DNA of 64,000 nucleotides. Source: Selaginella moellendorffii (lineage: Eukaryota; Streptophyta; Lycopodiopsida; Selaginellales; Selaginellaceae). The stretch lies in contig NW_003314370.1 of NCBI RefSeq assembly GCF_000143415.4, positions 25,546-89,545 of the forward strand, given 5' to 3'. The stretch's first letter is position 1. Each line of letters starts with the position of its first letter. Positions 12,892 to 23,593 of the stretch are shown here, in pieces. The position numbers and the translations under genes were made by a program. The notes beneath the pieces were generated by a model. The model was given only the letters and a program-made list of their open reading frames with translations. It did not search any database and was not told the DNA's origin.

Positions 12892-14019
12892 TACTTACAC
12901 ACACATAACTCTTTAGAGGAGAAGAGCTTAGCACAGGTTTATATTAATGAAATACAACTAGTTTTGGAAAGCTCAGTAGTAGGAAAACAAGACAAGAAAA
13001 TGGATTTGATGGAGAAGCTCTGAGAAATGAATGTTGCCTCTTCAAAGTCCACCACTTCACAAGTCAAACCTAGGCCAGTGATTGTTCAAGTGGATCACAT
13101 GGTTGAGTGAGTGATGGGGTAAAAGTGACGGTGGAAAGCTTGATTTTTGACCTGGGACAATCTAGTAAACAGTGACCATCTCCATCTATGGATAGCAACT
13201 TACTTTTTTCTACCTTGTGATGGAGAGGGATTGACAAGATCGTCAAGAATTTTGACCCGCCTTGTCGTTTGAAGACGGGCGAGTTTAAGATTTGTTTGAG
13301 ATTAATATTGTTTGTGATCTCTTAAAGTCAAGCACACCAATCTCTCACTGTTGTAAACAACTTGGGAGATTTGGCATATGTTTGTGTAGAGCTTTTGAGG
13401 GGCAAATCTTTGGCAGCATCTCTCACGTGAAAATGGCCCACTGCTTATATAACACCGCAAAGCCTGTTTAACCCCCCGCCCGCAAGACACGTCAGCAAAA
13501 CCCCACCGACGTGTCGACCACGTGGCAGATGACGCGACAAGGGAATAAAAGGGGGAAAGGCTCTCCCTGCCGAGTTTTAGGGTTTATGCGAAACTTGGAT
13601 TGATCGATCCATGTCCTGTCTTTCCTTCTCAATCGCGCTCACTCTCACTCGCGCTCTCACATCACAGATTTTCACACACAATCTTTCTGTTGCGTGCATT
13701 TAATGCAGATAGCCAGACAGGAACAAGGGCGCGCAGCGCAACAGACAAACGCAACAGGGATTCTCCGGCCGCCAGGGCATTCTTGCAGCTCTCGGCCGTG
13801 AATCGTGATCTCCCTCCTCTCCTCCCCTCCCAATCGATCGGATAAGTCAGCGCCGAAAAATTCGATCTTCCTGGGAATCCCCGCAATATCGAATTCATCG
13901 ATCCCAATGGCGTCCGCCCTTCTTAAATCTGGGAGCCGCGCCGCGGTATCCAATCGACACCCCCAAGGCTAGCCAGGACGATCCAACTCCTCTCCCTAGA
14001 TCGATCAAAGTCCTTTGCG
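12892..14019. other. Intergenic region between the two EPFL genes
   Basis: It contains the 3' end of the first EPFL gene and the presumed promoter and leader of the second. No coding sequence is recognised. GATC-rich and CT-rich leader sequence occurs at 13590-14019, and ACGTG-containing cores lie near 13480-13525 (CACGTCAG, CGACGTGTCG, CCACGTGGC), the last being a perfect G-box-like CCACGTGG core. Regulation by bZIP/bHLH factors is possible but untested. Confidence 0.45.
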
Positions 14020-14645
14020 ATGATCGCCTCCTCCTCCTCTTCGCCGTCGTGCTCTTCTAGCTACTGCTACTTGCTCTTGATCCAGAGCGTCATCTCGATC
14101 TGCTGCTGCACGGCCGCGCGATCCCTGCTCGCTCCAGTCGGTAATCGCTCCCCCCGACGCTCCCACTCCCTCTAGCTGATCGCTCGTCTTGATTTTCTTG
14201 CCAGGAGGAGGAGGAGGAGGAGGAGGAGGAGGAGGAGCATTGGAATATCATGGACACCCATCCTCGAGTACCGATCTGGATGTCAGCCCCGCGCAGGTAA
14301 GATCCATCGCGCTCGTTTGGGCTTTTGGGCTATGGATTGGAGAGCTGGGATTCACGCACGCCATTCTCGTTTGCGCAGCCTGCGAGAGGCGAGCTGAGCT
14401 TCAAGATCGGATCCAGGCCTCCCAGCTGCTCCAACAAGTGTAATTCCTGCCTCCCCTGCCAAGCAGTCCAGGTCCCAGCACCACTGTCTCATCACAGCCC
14501 CTCTTCTTCCTCCACTCCTTCCTCTTCCTCTTCTTCCCCACAGGGGGAATCTTCCTCCCCACCAAGCCAAGTCTGCAGTGAATATTCCAACTACAAGCCT
14601 GAGGGGTGGAAGTGCAAGTGTGGCAACAAGCTCTACAATCCATGA
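14020..14645 (+). CDS. EPFL: EPIDERMAL PATTERNING FACTOR-like secreted peptide, EPFL1/2/3/8-like
   Basis: This is a second secreted EPFL precursor in tandem with the first. Exons 14020-14140, 14205-14296 and 14379-14645 give 159 residues. The N-terminus has a clear signal peptide (hydrophobic core YCYLLLIQSVISICCC). Exon 2 begins with about ten glycines from a GGA repeat. The mature domain opens with GSRPPSCSNKCNSCLPC and closes with EYSNYKPEGWKCKCGNKLYNP-type sequence; the YKPEGWKCKCG ending separates it from the EPFL4/5/6 gene next door. Between the fourth and fifth cysteine is a long Ser/Pro-rich loop of about 45 residues. This loop varies in the family and shapes receptor activity. Intron positions and phases resemble those of the neighbour, consistent with an old tandem duplication. 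The family call is firm; the subgroup is tentative. Confidence 0.9.
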
Positions 14646-15008
14646 CAAGCCACTTATTATTTTTTTTTTTGAAGAGCTGAGATGTATCAGAGGAGTAGAT
14701 TTTGTTTCTCCTTTTTTCTTGCTTTTAATTTTAGAACTCTTTTGTAAAACGCCACTTTTCTTGATATTCTATCTGGTCAGATCAGATCAGATTTTTTTTT
14801 TGTCTTCCTCTCCATTCCTTTCTTCTTTTTGATTCTAAGGCTTTGATCCTTTTGATTATCTAAAATGGCATGATATGTACACACATAATAAGTTAAACCA
14901 GCATATTTACAGCTTTCTTTCACTTTTTTTTGTCCTTCCTGTTGAACCTGTGCCTGTGTTGGTTGTAATCAGAAAAGTCGGAACTTCTCACCTCGAATTC
15001 TTGCGTCG
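14646..15008. other. Convergent 3' intergenic region
   Basis: It lies between the stop codons of the second EPFL gene (+) and the ARIADNE gene (-). It is T-rich with several poly-T runs and is expected to hold both 3' ends. No gene is visible. Confidence 0.6.
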
Positions 15009-17852
15009 CTAAAATGCGGCCGTGGGTCTCACGCGGTTGCAGACGGAACACGCTGTCGCCCCATTCGCGTTCACAAATGTACAGTTATCGCAAGACCAAT
15101 GATCGTCACCACCGCGGCTGGAGCCACCATTTCCATTCCTGGAGCCGGCACCACCACCACCACCACCACCGCCACCGCCACCAAGAATCCTAATCTTCCC
15201 AGACTTGCCTTTGGAACTTCCAGAGGCTTTGGAGCTCGCCCCTTTCCCAGATCGCGAGTTCCCCACATCTGAGAGCCCGTTCTCCAAGGCTCTTACAAGG
15301 TTCTCGAAGTACGTCTTGGTTACACTGTATAGGGACAAGACACAAGCGGCGTGAGTGATGCCAGAGGGGAGAAAGAAAGCAGCTAAATGCAAGTGGACGC
15401 TTACTATATACTCTATACATACACAGGCTCCTCTCTTACCTTGTGAGGCCCGCAAGCCTGGTTCGAAACTCGTTGAACGCGGCGTTGGGTGAATCCCCCT
15501 CTAGAAATATCTGCAAGTCCTTTTCAGCGCACAGATGCAAGCGCTCCAATCCGGCCTCTGCTTCACCTGAAGACATGCCAACCGAGGTGTTAAAGCTTTG
15601 TCTTCTTCACGGAGAAAAAGCGTCTCTCTTTTGCATTTTTTTTTTTGCTTTTCTTGCTTACGGAAGTACCTTGCAAGTATTCGAAAAACTGAGCCTTGGC
15701 CTGCTCCATTTCAGGAAGATAGTAGCCGTATGCGTAGGTCCACTTGAGAACACGGCGGCATTCTACAATCTGCAAGCAGAATTAGCTCAGTAAAGAAAAT
15801 CTATGCTCCTGGTTTCGGCATCGCGGCTCTCACCTGAATCCACGCTTCCGTAACGAACTTCAACTGGGATACTGGCTGGCATTGCTTGTCACTGAGTTTT
15901 TCGATCTGCGTTGCACAACAGCAACGTATGAGCCTGGAAGTGTGAGGAAAAGAACTTCAAAGACAGGGTTATTTACCTGAACCGTTTGCATCTGTTGTAG
16001 ATCTGAAATCGCTTTCGTTTTGGACTGTACCATGAGCGAAGTTAGAAAGGCCTATCAGATACTCAAATTGGAAACTCAACTGATTCGTTCGTGGCCCATC
16101 GCTCGTAGTAATGTGTATATCTCTCTAACGAGTTCTTAGCCATTTCCCTCCTCCTCTCAGCTTCATCGTACTGTTACACAAACAGGATGAGTCCGTGAAG
16201 GGAAACGTAAATATCAATTGGTACCACTCCCTCCTGCTTAGCCGCTTCGTATCGATTGCAAGCGTAGAACCCTCCGGTTCGTTCGCCGTGTTCTGACCAC
16301 GGACCGAGGCATAGCCTGTATAGATGGTAAACATGATGTAACTAGCCAAGAACGACAGAAATGTGAACTTACCAGCAAAAGTCAAACTTGCACGGTGGCG
16401 TACAGGTAATGTGCATGCACCCCAAGTTCTTTTCTATCGGTCTTTTGCATTTCGGGCATGGTTTGGAGTTCGCCAAGATCCTGACAACAAACGTACGTGA
16501 CAATGACTTGATACAAAGGCTGGATATAGTACCAGTTCATGTTTTCCGACTCCGCGCTGTTCTTGAGGATCCACTTTGCAACAGTCTCACAATCTACCGG
16601 TCGGTGCGCTTCCTCTAAGCACTAAAGAAAACCAAGCGTCAGAAACCTCAAGCGACATCAAAAAGAAGAAAAAAACATTTACATTCCAGCAGAAATAATG
16701 CCCGCACTTGCAAACGATGTCGTAGGATCCACTGCCTGGTACAAACTCGACAGCAAATTCACAACCTGGAGCTGGACACCACTTCGCCTGCGCACGAGAA
16801 GAAAAAAAAAAAGAAAAAAAAAACAAAATTTCAGTATTCTTCCTATGAATAATCCACTCAGTGGAAACAAAAAGAAAAAAAAAAGAGGAAAGACCTTTCT
16901 ATTATCTTCAACGTAAGATCTAAGGAGAAATCGCATGTACTTGTTACGGTCTTCTTCCGAGACCAACGACATTATCATGTCATCCCCAATGGCAGCGCCA
17001 CAAGGTGGATCGGGGCAACGAAGGGTCAGGCAACCTGGCCCATCCGTGATTGCCGTATGCATGTATCCTACACAAACACCAAAGTTAGCAGCGCGAAAAG
17101 CAAAACGAGTGAACTCACCAGTCCAACATATGTCACAAAACGAATGGTTACAAAACGCGGGCGCCTTCATTCTATCAACAGAGCGCAACTCAAAACAGAT
17201 ACCGCATGTCGGCTGCAAAGCAAAACAAAATCTCCTCAGCACTTTTTCCAAACGCAAAAGAAGAAGAAACGACGAAGAAGAAGGGTTCGTAAAGTTACCT
17301 CTATAGCCATTGGAATGCTTTGGGACGTTGGCCTTTCGAGGAGACCCACAGACCGCCGTACCCGCTGCTCGTCCGCAAACCATTCCTCGTTTACTCTGCT
17401 AACACTCCTGCAACAACGCGTCACGAGAAAGAAACAATTTGGCGTCCCACAGAAGGCCAGGACGAGTCGACTAGCATACATACCACTTGAAATGTCTCAA
17501 AAGAATAACCGCGTCTATCCGTGGTACAGACAAAACGGTCGCAACACTTGTGATGGATTGCTCCTGCCTTTGCCGGATCTCAGCCTCACTAAGAATGACA
17601 AAGTTGATCTGCAGCGCAAAGAGGAAAAGCAAATGGAATCAAACCCTGGAAGCCAGTGCTAGAGCTCACCTGAGAGCATTTGGAGCTGGGCTGGAAGATA
17701 TCAGCTGACTGATCGTCGAAGCCATAGTCCGACTCGTCGTCGCCGATCTCGTCACCGTCCTCATCGCTTGGAATCATATCACTGTCCTCGTCCTCATCCC
17801 TATCGTAGTCATCCGAGGTGCAGGCGTCGTGCATGTCATCTTCCGAATCCAT
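15009..17852 (-). CDS. ARI: ARIADNE-type RBR E3 ubiquitin ligase (ARI7/ARI8-like)
   Basis: The product is a RING-between-RING E3 ligase that takes ubiquitin from an E2 onto its own RING2 cysteine before passing it to a substrate. Fifteen exons (17852-17670, 17608-17484, 17407-17299, 17212-17119, 17067-16895, 16787-16683, 16621-16533, 16480-16373, 16315-16225, 16170-16081, 16024-15977, 15905-15834, 15769-15670, 15566-15440, 15324-15009) join in frame to 609 residues. Order: acidic N-terminus (1-60); Ariadne N-terminal part ending [10 protein letters not shown] (about 70); RING1 from TCGICFE (about 142); IBR with CWN-C[10 protein letters not shown] (about 261-275); RING2 [14 protein letters not shown], where Cys314 is the catalytic position; Ariadne helical domain with [14 protein letters not shown]; then a Gly-rich linker and a C-terminal RanBP2-type zinc finger ([10 protein letters not shown], about 581-605). 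All key ligands are present and the length is normal. Confidence 0.95.
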
Positions 17853-18278
17853 GCCGCACCGCCCCCCTCCCGGTGGAATTCCTCCACACTCGCGAGCTAG
17901 AATCGCCGCACCATCCTGCCCTGCCCTTTCTGGCTGCACAGCTCCGCCGCCTGGAAATCTCACTCCGCGCCTGGAAATCTCACTCCATACCTCGAATTCC
18001 CCGAGGTAGCAGGCCGAGAGCGCTGGAAATCCCTAGCACAGACCACCGATGCGCGGCCCCGGGCGCCCGGCGTAGCGTGGCGGTGATGAAATGGCGTCTC
18101 AAGCGTTCTAGGGCTTGCGCACCAGGCTTGTGGATGAGAGAGCCAGGTTCGGGCATCTCCTCAGGCTCGGGGGCTCCGTTTGGCTCGGCAAATCTAGGTC
18201 TGGCACCGGGCGCAACGCTTCACATGCCTTTACTCTTTAAAACTATGTATATACCCAAAATATTCGCCATTAGCTCGA
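17853..18278. other. Promoter region of ARI and 3' end of the GRAM/VASt gene
   Basis: Head-to-tail spacer on the minus strand, GC-rich near the ARI start. A short tandem duplication, CTGGAAATCTCACTCC twice, lies at about 17950-17985. No gene is visible. Confidence 0.5.
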
Positions 18279-20979
18279 TCAGATCTTCTGATGTTGTGTT
18301 CTCAATCTCTCGAATAAATTCATGTGGAGCTTTAGCAGCGAGAGGTCCTGTTGCAAGCTTTGTAGACGGGCTTCCGCCAATGCTACCTCGTCTTTCACGG
18401 TGCGAGCGCGTTGTTCTAGCCACGCTAGAGCATCACTCGATCCCCCATAACATCGTTTCATGCTTTCCGGGGTGTAAATCGTCTCGGGAGATTGATGGTG
18501 ATGCTCGCTTGACACTGTGAGGAGCGTAAAGGCCTGCGAGAGCATCCATCATCACGAAGTTAGAGAACTTTCCCAGGAAAACTTCTGTTTCCTACCTGCG
18601 CTAGCACGATGACGATAGCGATGAGGAGGATCCCACAGGCTACAGGATTCTCCGATAGGAACCGCAGCACGAAGTTGCGAATGCCGCGGAGCAGTGCCGC
18701 GATTTTCTTCCGCGTCCGTACGTGCTCGCTTTCTCTGCTGTCAGCGATCAAGCTCAAGTCTTCGGATGGCTTGCTCCCTTCTGGCCACAAACGTTATTGT
18801 AAAAAAAGAGCGAGTTACGCATTCCAGGAGATCACCTGTGGGGTAATTTTCCAGTGAAGCTTCCACGCGTCCCGGGTCAGCTCTAGAATTGAGAACGTTG
18901 TGTGCCTAGAAGATTAATGTTTAGTCACAAAGTTTGATTGGGACAAAGCTAGCATACCTCTTGCACCCAAATCGAATACGTCTCCTTGCATTCGTCAAGT
19001 GTTGCTTGCTCGATCTTGCCTAAACCAGAATAAAAACATTGTTCTCACGCATTTACGCTGCGAATATAGCGTACCTCTCCATAAGGTCTTTTTGGAGAAG
19101 TCAACGTTCATAGAAACGCGAACATATGAATGAAATGAGACTGGTTTAGGAACTCTTTCAACATCCCATCGCACCTGATTCCAGAAGTTCAGCAGAAAAT
19201 TGATATTGCGGTTCACAATACCTCTACGTGAAAATAATCAGCGTATGGAATCTCCGACATTTGTTGCGACGTCTCAATGACCAAATGGCTGCACAGAAAC
19301 TGTAAGCTTATTAATAAAATTCCAGAGTTCTTACCTGTCACGGTACACTCGAAAACGTTGTGTTTCACTACATACAGCTGACTTAGGACCTGCCGGAGTT
19401 CCAAACATCAGTGAGAGTAAAGTAGCTTAAGACACTTACCAAAGTACAAGTTCACTGGGTGGCGAAAAGAGATGTCACGGACATGGCCAAAGCGTGGATG
19501 CGAGGACCACAGGGTGGACCTAAAATCTAAAATATAATTTTCAGTGTGATCCGAAACCAATGTGCGGTTCTCACCTTCATCGCCACATCTCTTACGAAAA
19601 ACGTCAGCAAAATTGGTGGCATTATCAGAGAAGAAAAGCTCAAAGAAGTCTTGCACGTCAACCTATCAGCCAGGGGTGAGCTCGAAGTAAAAGCAACCAG
19701 GTAACAGAAATACCGGAAATTCTGATTCCATAATTGTCTTGAACTCCAAAGGCACTGCAAGAACACAAAATTTGTTTCTTAGCAAGCTAATGTTCCAGAC
19801 CGAATGTTACCTCGAGAATAGACACGTACAAGGTGGAGGCGGGGTGTCTTCAATTTTCCAAATAACCGATTCATTGACACCGGGTTCAGTCGTTACTGCG
19901 CTGGAAACTGTGCTCTCTTCCAACTTTGGGAGAACTTGTTTTTCATCGCCTTCCTCCGTGCAGCCCACCTCTTGAATTTCGAGAATTTCGCTAGAAGTAA
20001 AAAGATGAAACCGATTGATCTCTCCAATGGGTAAGACTATACCTGCTTTTACAGATTGTCGGGCTCAGTGAAGGCTGCGAAGGAATCATTTGCTCTAGCT
20101 GTTGAATTAAAGAAAGCGTAAGGCAAGTTGCTGGAAAGTTACTTCAGAGCGAAGCGACATACCAACTCTGATGTTCTTGCATGACCACTGTGACGTGACC
20201 ATCCTCTTACAATTAATCTGTACGCTTCGTCGCGTGAGAGAAACGATGCAAAGAAATACTGAAACAACGCAGCGATCAGCCTACAAGTGAAACGTCGAAA
20301 CGATCTGCACAAGTTACCTTCTTCCCCCAAGCGCCAATCTCAATAGCATTTGGAAAAAGTCCAGCCGTCCATGACTTACGCACGAACGCTACGTCTTTCA
20401 ATGGCAAAACTTTCTGAAAAAAAATTTAAAGAACTTGAAGAAAGTAGAAGAACTATGTGGATAGATACCTTCTTCTCGTAGCCAAAAATGTTAGAGTAGA
20501 AACATATGTATTGCTCAAAGAGGTACATGTGTCCCTGCCACCGTTTGTTTGCTTGTTACTTTATTACAATGCGGACAACACAAGAACTGGAAATGGTGAG
20601 TAAAAAGACAAGAGCACCTGCAAGAGTATCTTCTTCTGGAAGGCGCAGTTAAAATCCTGGACTAGAATCTGGAAAGAGAGAACAAAAATTCAGCGGGAGG
20701 AGACGTCGCGAAGAAAAATTCGATCACACCTCTTCAACGGGAAGATGGAAGAGCTTCCGATAATCCTCGCTCTTGCATGCTTGCTGCTGCTGCGGCGATT
20801 GCACAGCCTGCCGCCACAGGAAATCGCTGTAGCGATTCACCGACATTATCAAAATTTACCTGGATCGATTGCGCTTGCGGCGCCACAAGGCTCTTCGATT
20901 TTTCGCCCTGTGAATCTGGCGACGCCTCGCCCGGCGGCGGAGACGAAGGCGCGACGGGAGAATCCGGCTGCTTCTCCAT
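18279..20979 (-). CDS. VAD1: GRAM and VASt domain membrane protein (VAD1-like lipid-transfer protein)
   Basis: The protein is predicted to sit in the ER and transfer sterol or other lipid at contact sites with the plasma membrane, as VASt/StART-like (LAM/Aster) proteins do; Arabidopsis VAD1 restrains cell death. Eighteen exons (20979-20860, 20807-20730, 20668-20618, 20534-20469, 20413-20318, 20258-20163, 20098-20043, 19990-19830, 19754-19714, 19662-19575, 19526-19440, 19389-19335, 19288-19222, 19174-19075, 19019-18958, 18905-18836, 18780-18596, 18533-18279) give 577 residues. GRAM domain about 58-150 (VQDFNCAF, GHMYLF, CFYSNIFG, YFFASFLSRDEA). VASt domain about 250-425 (DFFELFFSD, GHVRDISFRHPV, HLVIETSQQ, YADYFHVE). 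One transmembrane helix about 475-492 (ACGILLIAIVIVLA), then a short coiled coil. Length and layout match VAD1. Confidence 0.93.
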
Positions 20980-21388
20980 ATTCGGCCCTCCCAGCTCTCG
21001 CGCAACACAAAACCCTAACCTCACTCCATCGCTTTGGCGCTCCCGGCCGGATCAAACGCGGAAATACCAGCGCCTTGCCTCTTCTCCTTCCCTTCGCTTC
21101 TTGGCGGTCGGGGGTTCGATTCCCGGGACTATATACAGTCGCTATATAAAAATGCGAATCCAACCACTGCCTTCCATCTCTCTATTGACAATAGAACGCT
21201 CCAAACAAGAGGAAAGAAAAAAAACAAAAAAAAAACGTGGAGATAGATACATGGAGAGAACACTACACTAATAAAAAGGACGAACAAGACGCTGGAAAAT
21301 TTTTGTGTTTGCTCTAAAGGCTTTCTTCACCATTGTTGGTGTCAAAAGCAAGAAAAAGAAATTGAGAAAGATGGGGAAAATTTTTTGC
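20980..21388. other. Spacer between SEC14-like and GRAM/VASt genes
   Basis: Head-to-tail spacer on the minus strand, holding the promoter of the GRAM/VASt gene and the 3' end of the SEC14 gene. It contains a GGGGTTCGATTCCC segment at about 21111-21124 that looks like a tRNA T-arm but has no tRNA around it. Confidence 0.5.
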
Positions 21389-23593
21389 TCACTCTCGAGC
21401 TTTGCTGCTTGCTTCGTCGTCGGTACCATGGTGGCTGCTACCATGGTTACTGCCGCTGGTGCTACCATTACCACTAACGCTACCATCCTCGTCCAGATTT
21501 AAGTGCTCTAGCGTCGACTCGATGATCTGGACGACTTCCGAGCTCTCCTCCGAGGCTTTGTCTGGGACTTTGACGTGAAAAGAGAGAGTTGGAGCTGGCC
21601 CACACTTCCTGGATTGGGACTCGAGAGCTCGCTGCTTGATGTAGCTCCATAGCTCTATGTGAAAAGGATGTGACGATGAGAAGCAGCTAGTGCTGGGCTC
21701 TATCGGCGTGGTTTTCCCTCTCGATTCTTTGGATGGCCGGCAAAACTCTGGAATGACACTCGCATCCATGACCTGCAAAGTCGAGAGAAAAAAAATGGTA
21801 AATATCGTTTGGAGAACTCCTTAACTTAATGAAGAAAACCATCACCTTAAGGAGCTCTTCTCTACCCGAGCCTTGCAAAACTTTGATCTTTTTCTTCGTG
21901 CGTTCTTGCAGCAATGGTTTGACAGCCTACCAGACGATGAAGCGAACAACTTAACTTAGAAGAGAATTTAAGTTGTTTACCTTCCAGCACGCAGTGAAAA
22001 CGTAAGGAGCATTGACAATGTAGTACGCGTCCGTTTTCTCGGGATAGTTTAGATCATCGATGGTTGAAATGACCGTCAAGATCTGGAGAAGGATTGTATA
22101 TGATATCAGGCAAAAAAAGAATTAGAAAACCTACCTTGATCCGGTTCAAAGCTGATAGCTTGAGGCCAGTCATGTCAAGAATCTTCAAACACGAGCCTAC
22201 GTATCGTCCCAATTGCCTTGACGCAGCTGGCTGGATTTGTTGACAAAAAGTGAGAAAAAAGCTTAGAACTACTTGAGAAGAAACAAAAGGAAAATACAAG
22301 AGGAGCATTGAAAAACTTACAAGAACAACACGGTCACGGTATTCGTTAATCTGAATGTGCGATTGTACATACTTGTCAAGCTGGACAAGAAATCCCGAGT
22401 TAAAAACTTTAGGAGAAATTTTCGACAGCTTTTTGGCTCAGAGAAAACTCACCGGTGCTCTATCGTAGCCACTATGTCCTACTCCGATAGCAAAGACAGG
22501 TCTACCCTGAAAAGAATCTCGGGATCTGGATTATCCACATGATCCGGGAAAAAAACTAAAGAACTTTCACGATTGAAAGTTACCTGCTTGTCGAATCCGG
22601 ACATGCCAACAAGCTGTGATTCTCGGATTTCATCGTACAATTCTTTCGGCTCAATCGGTTTCTAGGAAAAGGAGAAAAAAGCTTAAACAACGACCTTACT
22701 TAACCGAGAAATGAATGGACGAATGGAAATCAGAATGCTTACAGAGAGAATGTCGTCGATGTCGTTGCTTACTCTCCAATTTAAGGAATCCACAAGCTGG
22801 GATTGTCACGAACAAGTTAGCATCAAAGTCACTGACAGCGATGACGTTTACCATCTTGTTGGCTTTGACGACATTGCCTTCCCGCGCTCGCAGAAAGCGC
22901 TCCAGATTATTTTCCTTGAATCCTTGATGCATATTCTGATACACGTAAAAGCATGAGTGAGAAGTCCACCCAGAAACTTTTTGGTTTTGTAAGAAGTCAG
23001 TCAAGAAACGAATCCCATCACTCGAAAAAAAATCGATTCCACCATAAGAGCTTCCAAACAGTCCCCACCACGCGTACACAAATTAGAAAGAGAGAAAAAA
23101 AAGGAAACAAACACAAATATACAGGAAAGGGAAGCAACACGTTTCTAGTTTCAAAGGAAGAAAGTCGCTGTGCTCCAAGGAAAGACACTTAACACGCGAA
23201 TCCATCCACACAAGACGTCGAAGCTCAGGCAAGAAGAAGAATCAAAAAAGACAACTCTTGCATGGGCCAATCTCGCAAAAGTTTGAGCTCACCTGGAAAG
23301 ATCGCTGGAGAGGCTCATCGGCTACAAACACCGCCCAGGAAACGTATCATGCGATCAAAGCAAAGTGTTAGTTAAGTTGACGAGAATCTAATAAACAAAA
23401 CGTAGAGCAAGAAAAAAAATAGCCATTAGAACAACCACCAAGCACCGTCCTAAGAAACTTAGAATCTATCAAGAACAAAAAGGAAAGAAGAACTCTCGTG
23501 GAACCAGAAGAGAGAACTGTGCCTGCTAGAGACTGGAGAAACTTTACCTTGTTCTAAGAGAGCTTCCATTTGCTTGATGGATTCACAATCCAT
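21389..23593 (-). CDS. SEC14-like CRAL-TRIO phospholipid-transfer protein
   Basis: The product is a soluble SEC14-fold protein expected to bind and exchange phosphatidylinositol or another phospholipid. Eleven exons (23593-23548, 23321-23293, 22935-22852, 22796-22743, 22661-22584, 22506-22453, 22380-22321, 22230-22135, 22082-21981, 21926-21846, 21772-21389) join to 355 residues. CRAL-TRIO N-terminal helices include NLERFLRAREGNV. The lipid-binding lobe has QLVGMSGFDKQGRPVFAIG, YVQSHIQINEYRDRVVL, CLKILDMTGLKLSALN, STIDDLNYPEKTDAYYIVN and the gate region PLLQERTKKKIKVL. The tail is Ser/Gly-rich, about 100 residues, without GOLD or nodulin domain, so it belongs to the short SEC14-only class. It lies directly upstream of the GRAM/VASt gene on the same strand. 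Intron 2 (about 360 bp) is unusually long for this locus. Confidence 0.92.

Noticed and set aside
12605-12934. Minus-strand frame opposite the first EPFL gene
   Set aside because: Shadow of the conserved Cys-rich exon; the plus frame ends with the diagnostic EPFL C-terminus.
20734-21024. Continuous minus-strand frame through the first intron of the GRAM/VASt gene
   Set aside because: It runs out of frame with the conserved DYRKLFHLP start of the GRAM region. Removing a 52-bp GT-AG intron (20859-20808) restores the family frame.
21100-21135. T-arm-like GGGGTTCGATTCCC suggesting a tRNA gene
   Set aside because: The preceding 60 bases do not form a D-arm, anticodon arm or acceptor stem, and the 3' acceptor half does not pair with anything upstream. 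It is probably chance or a very short tRNA-derived scrap.
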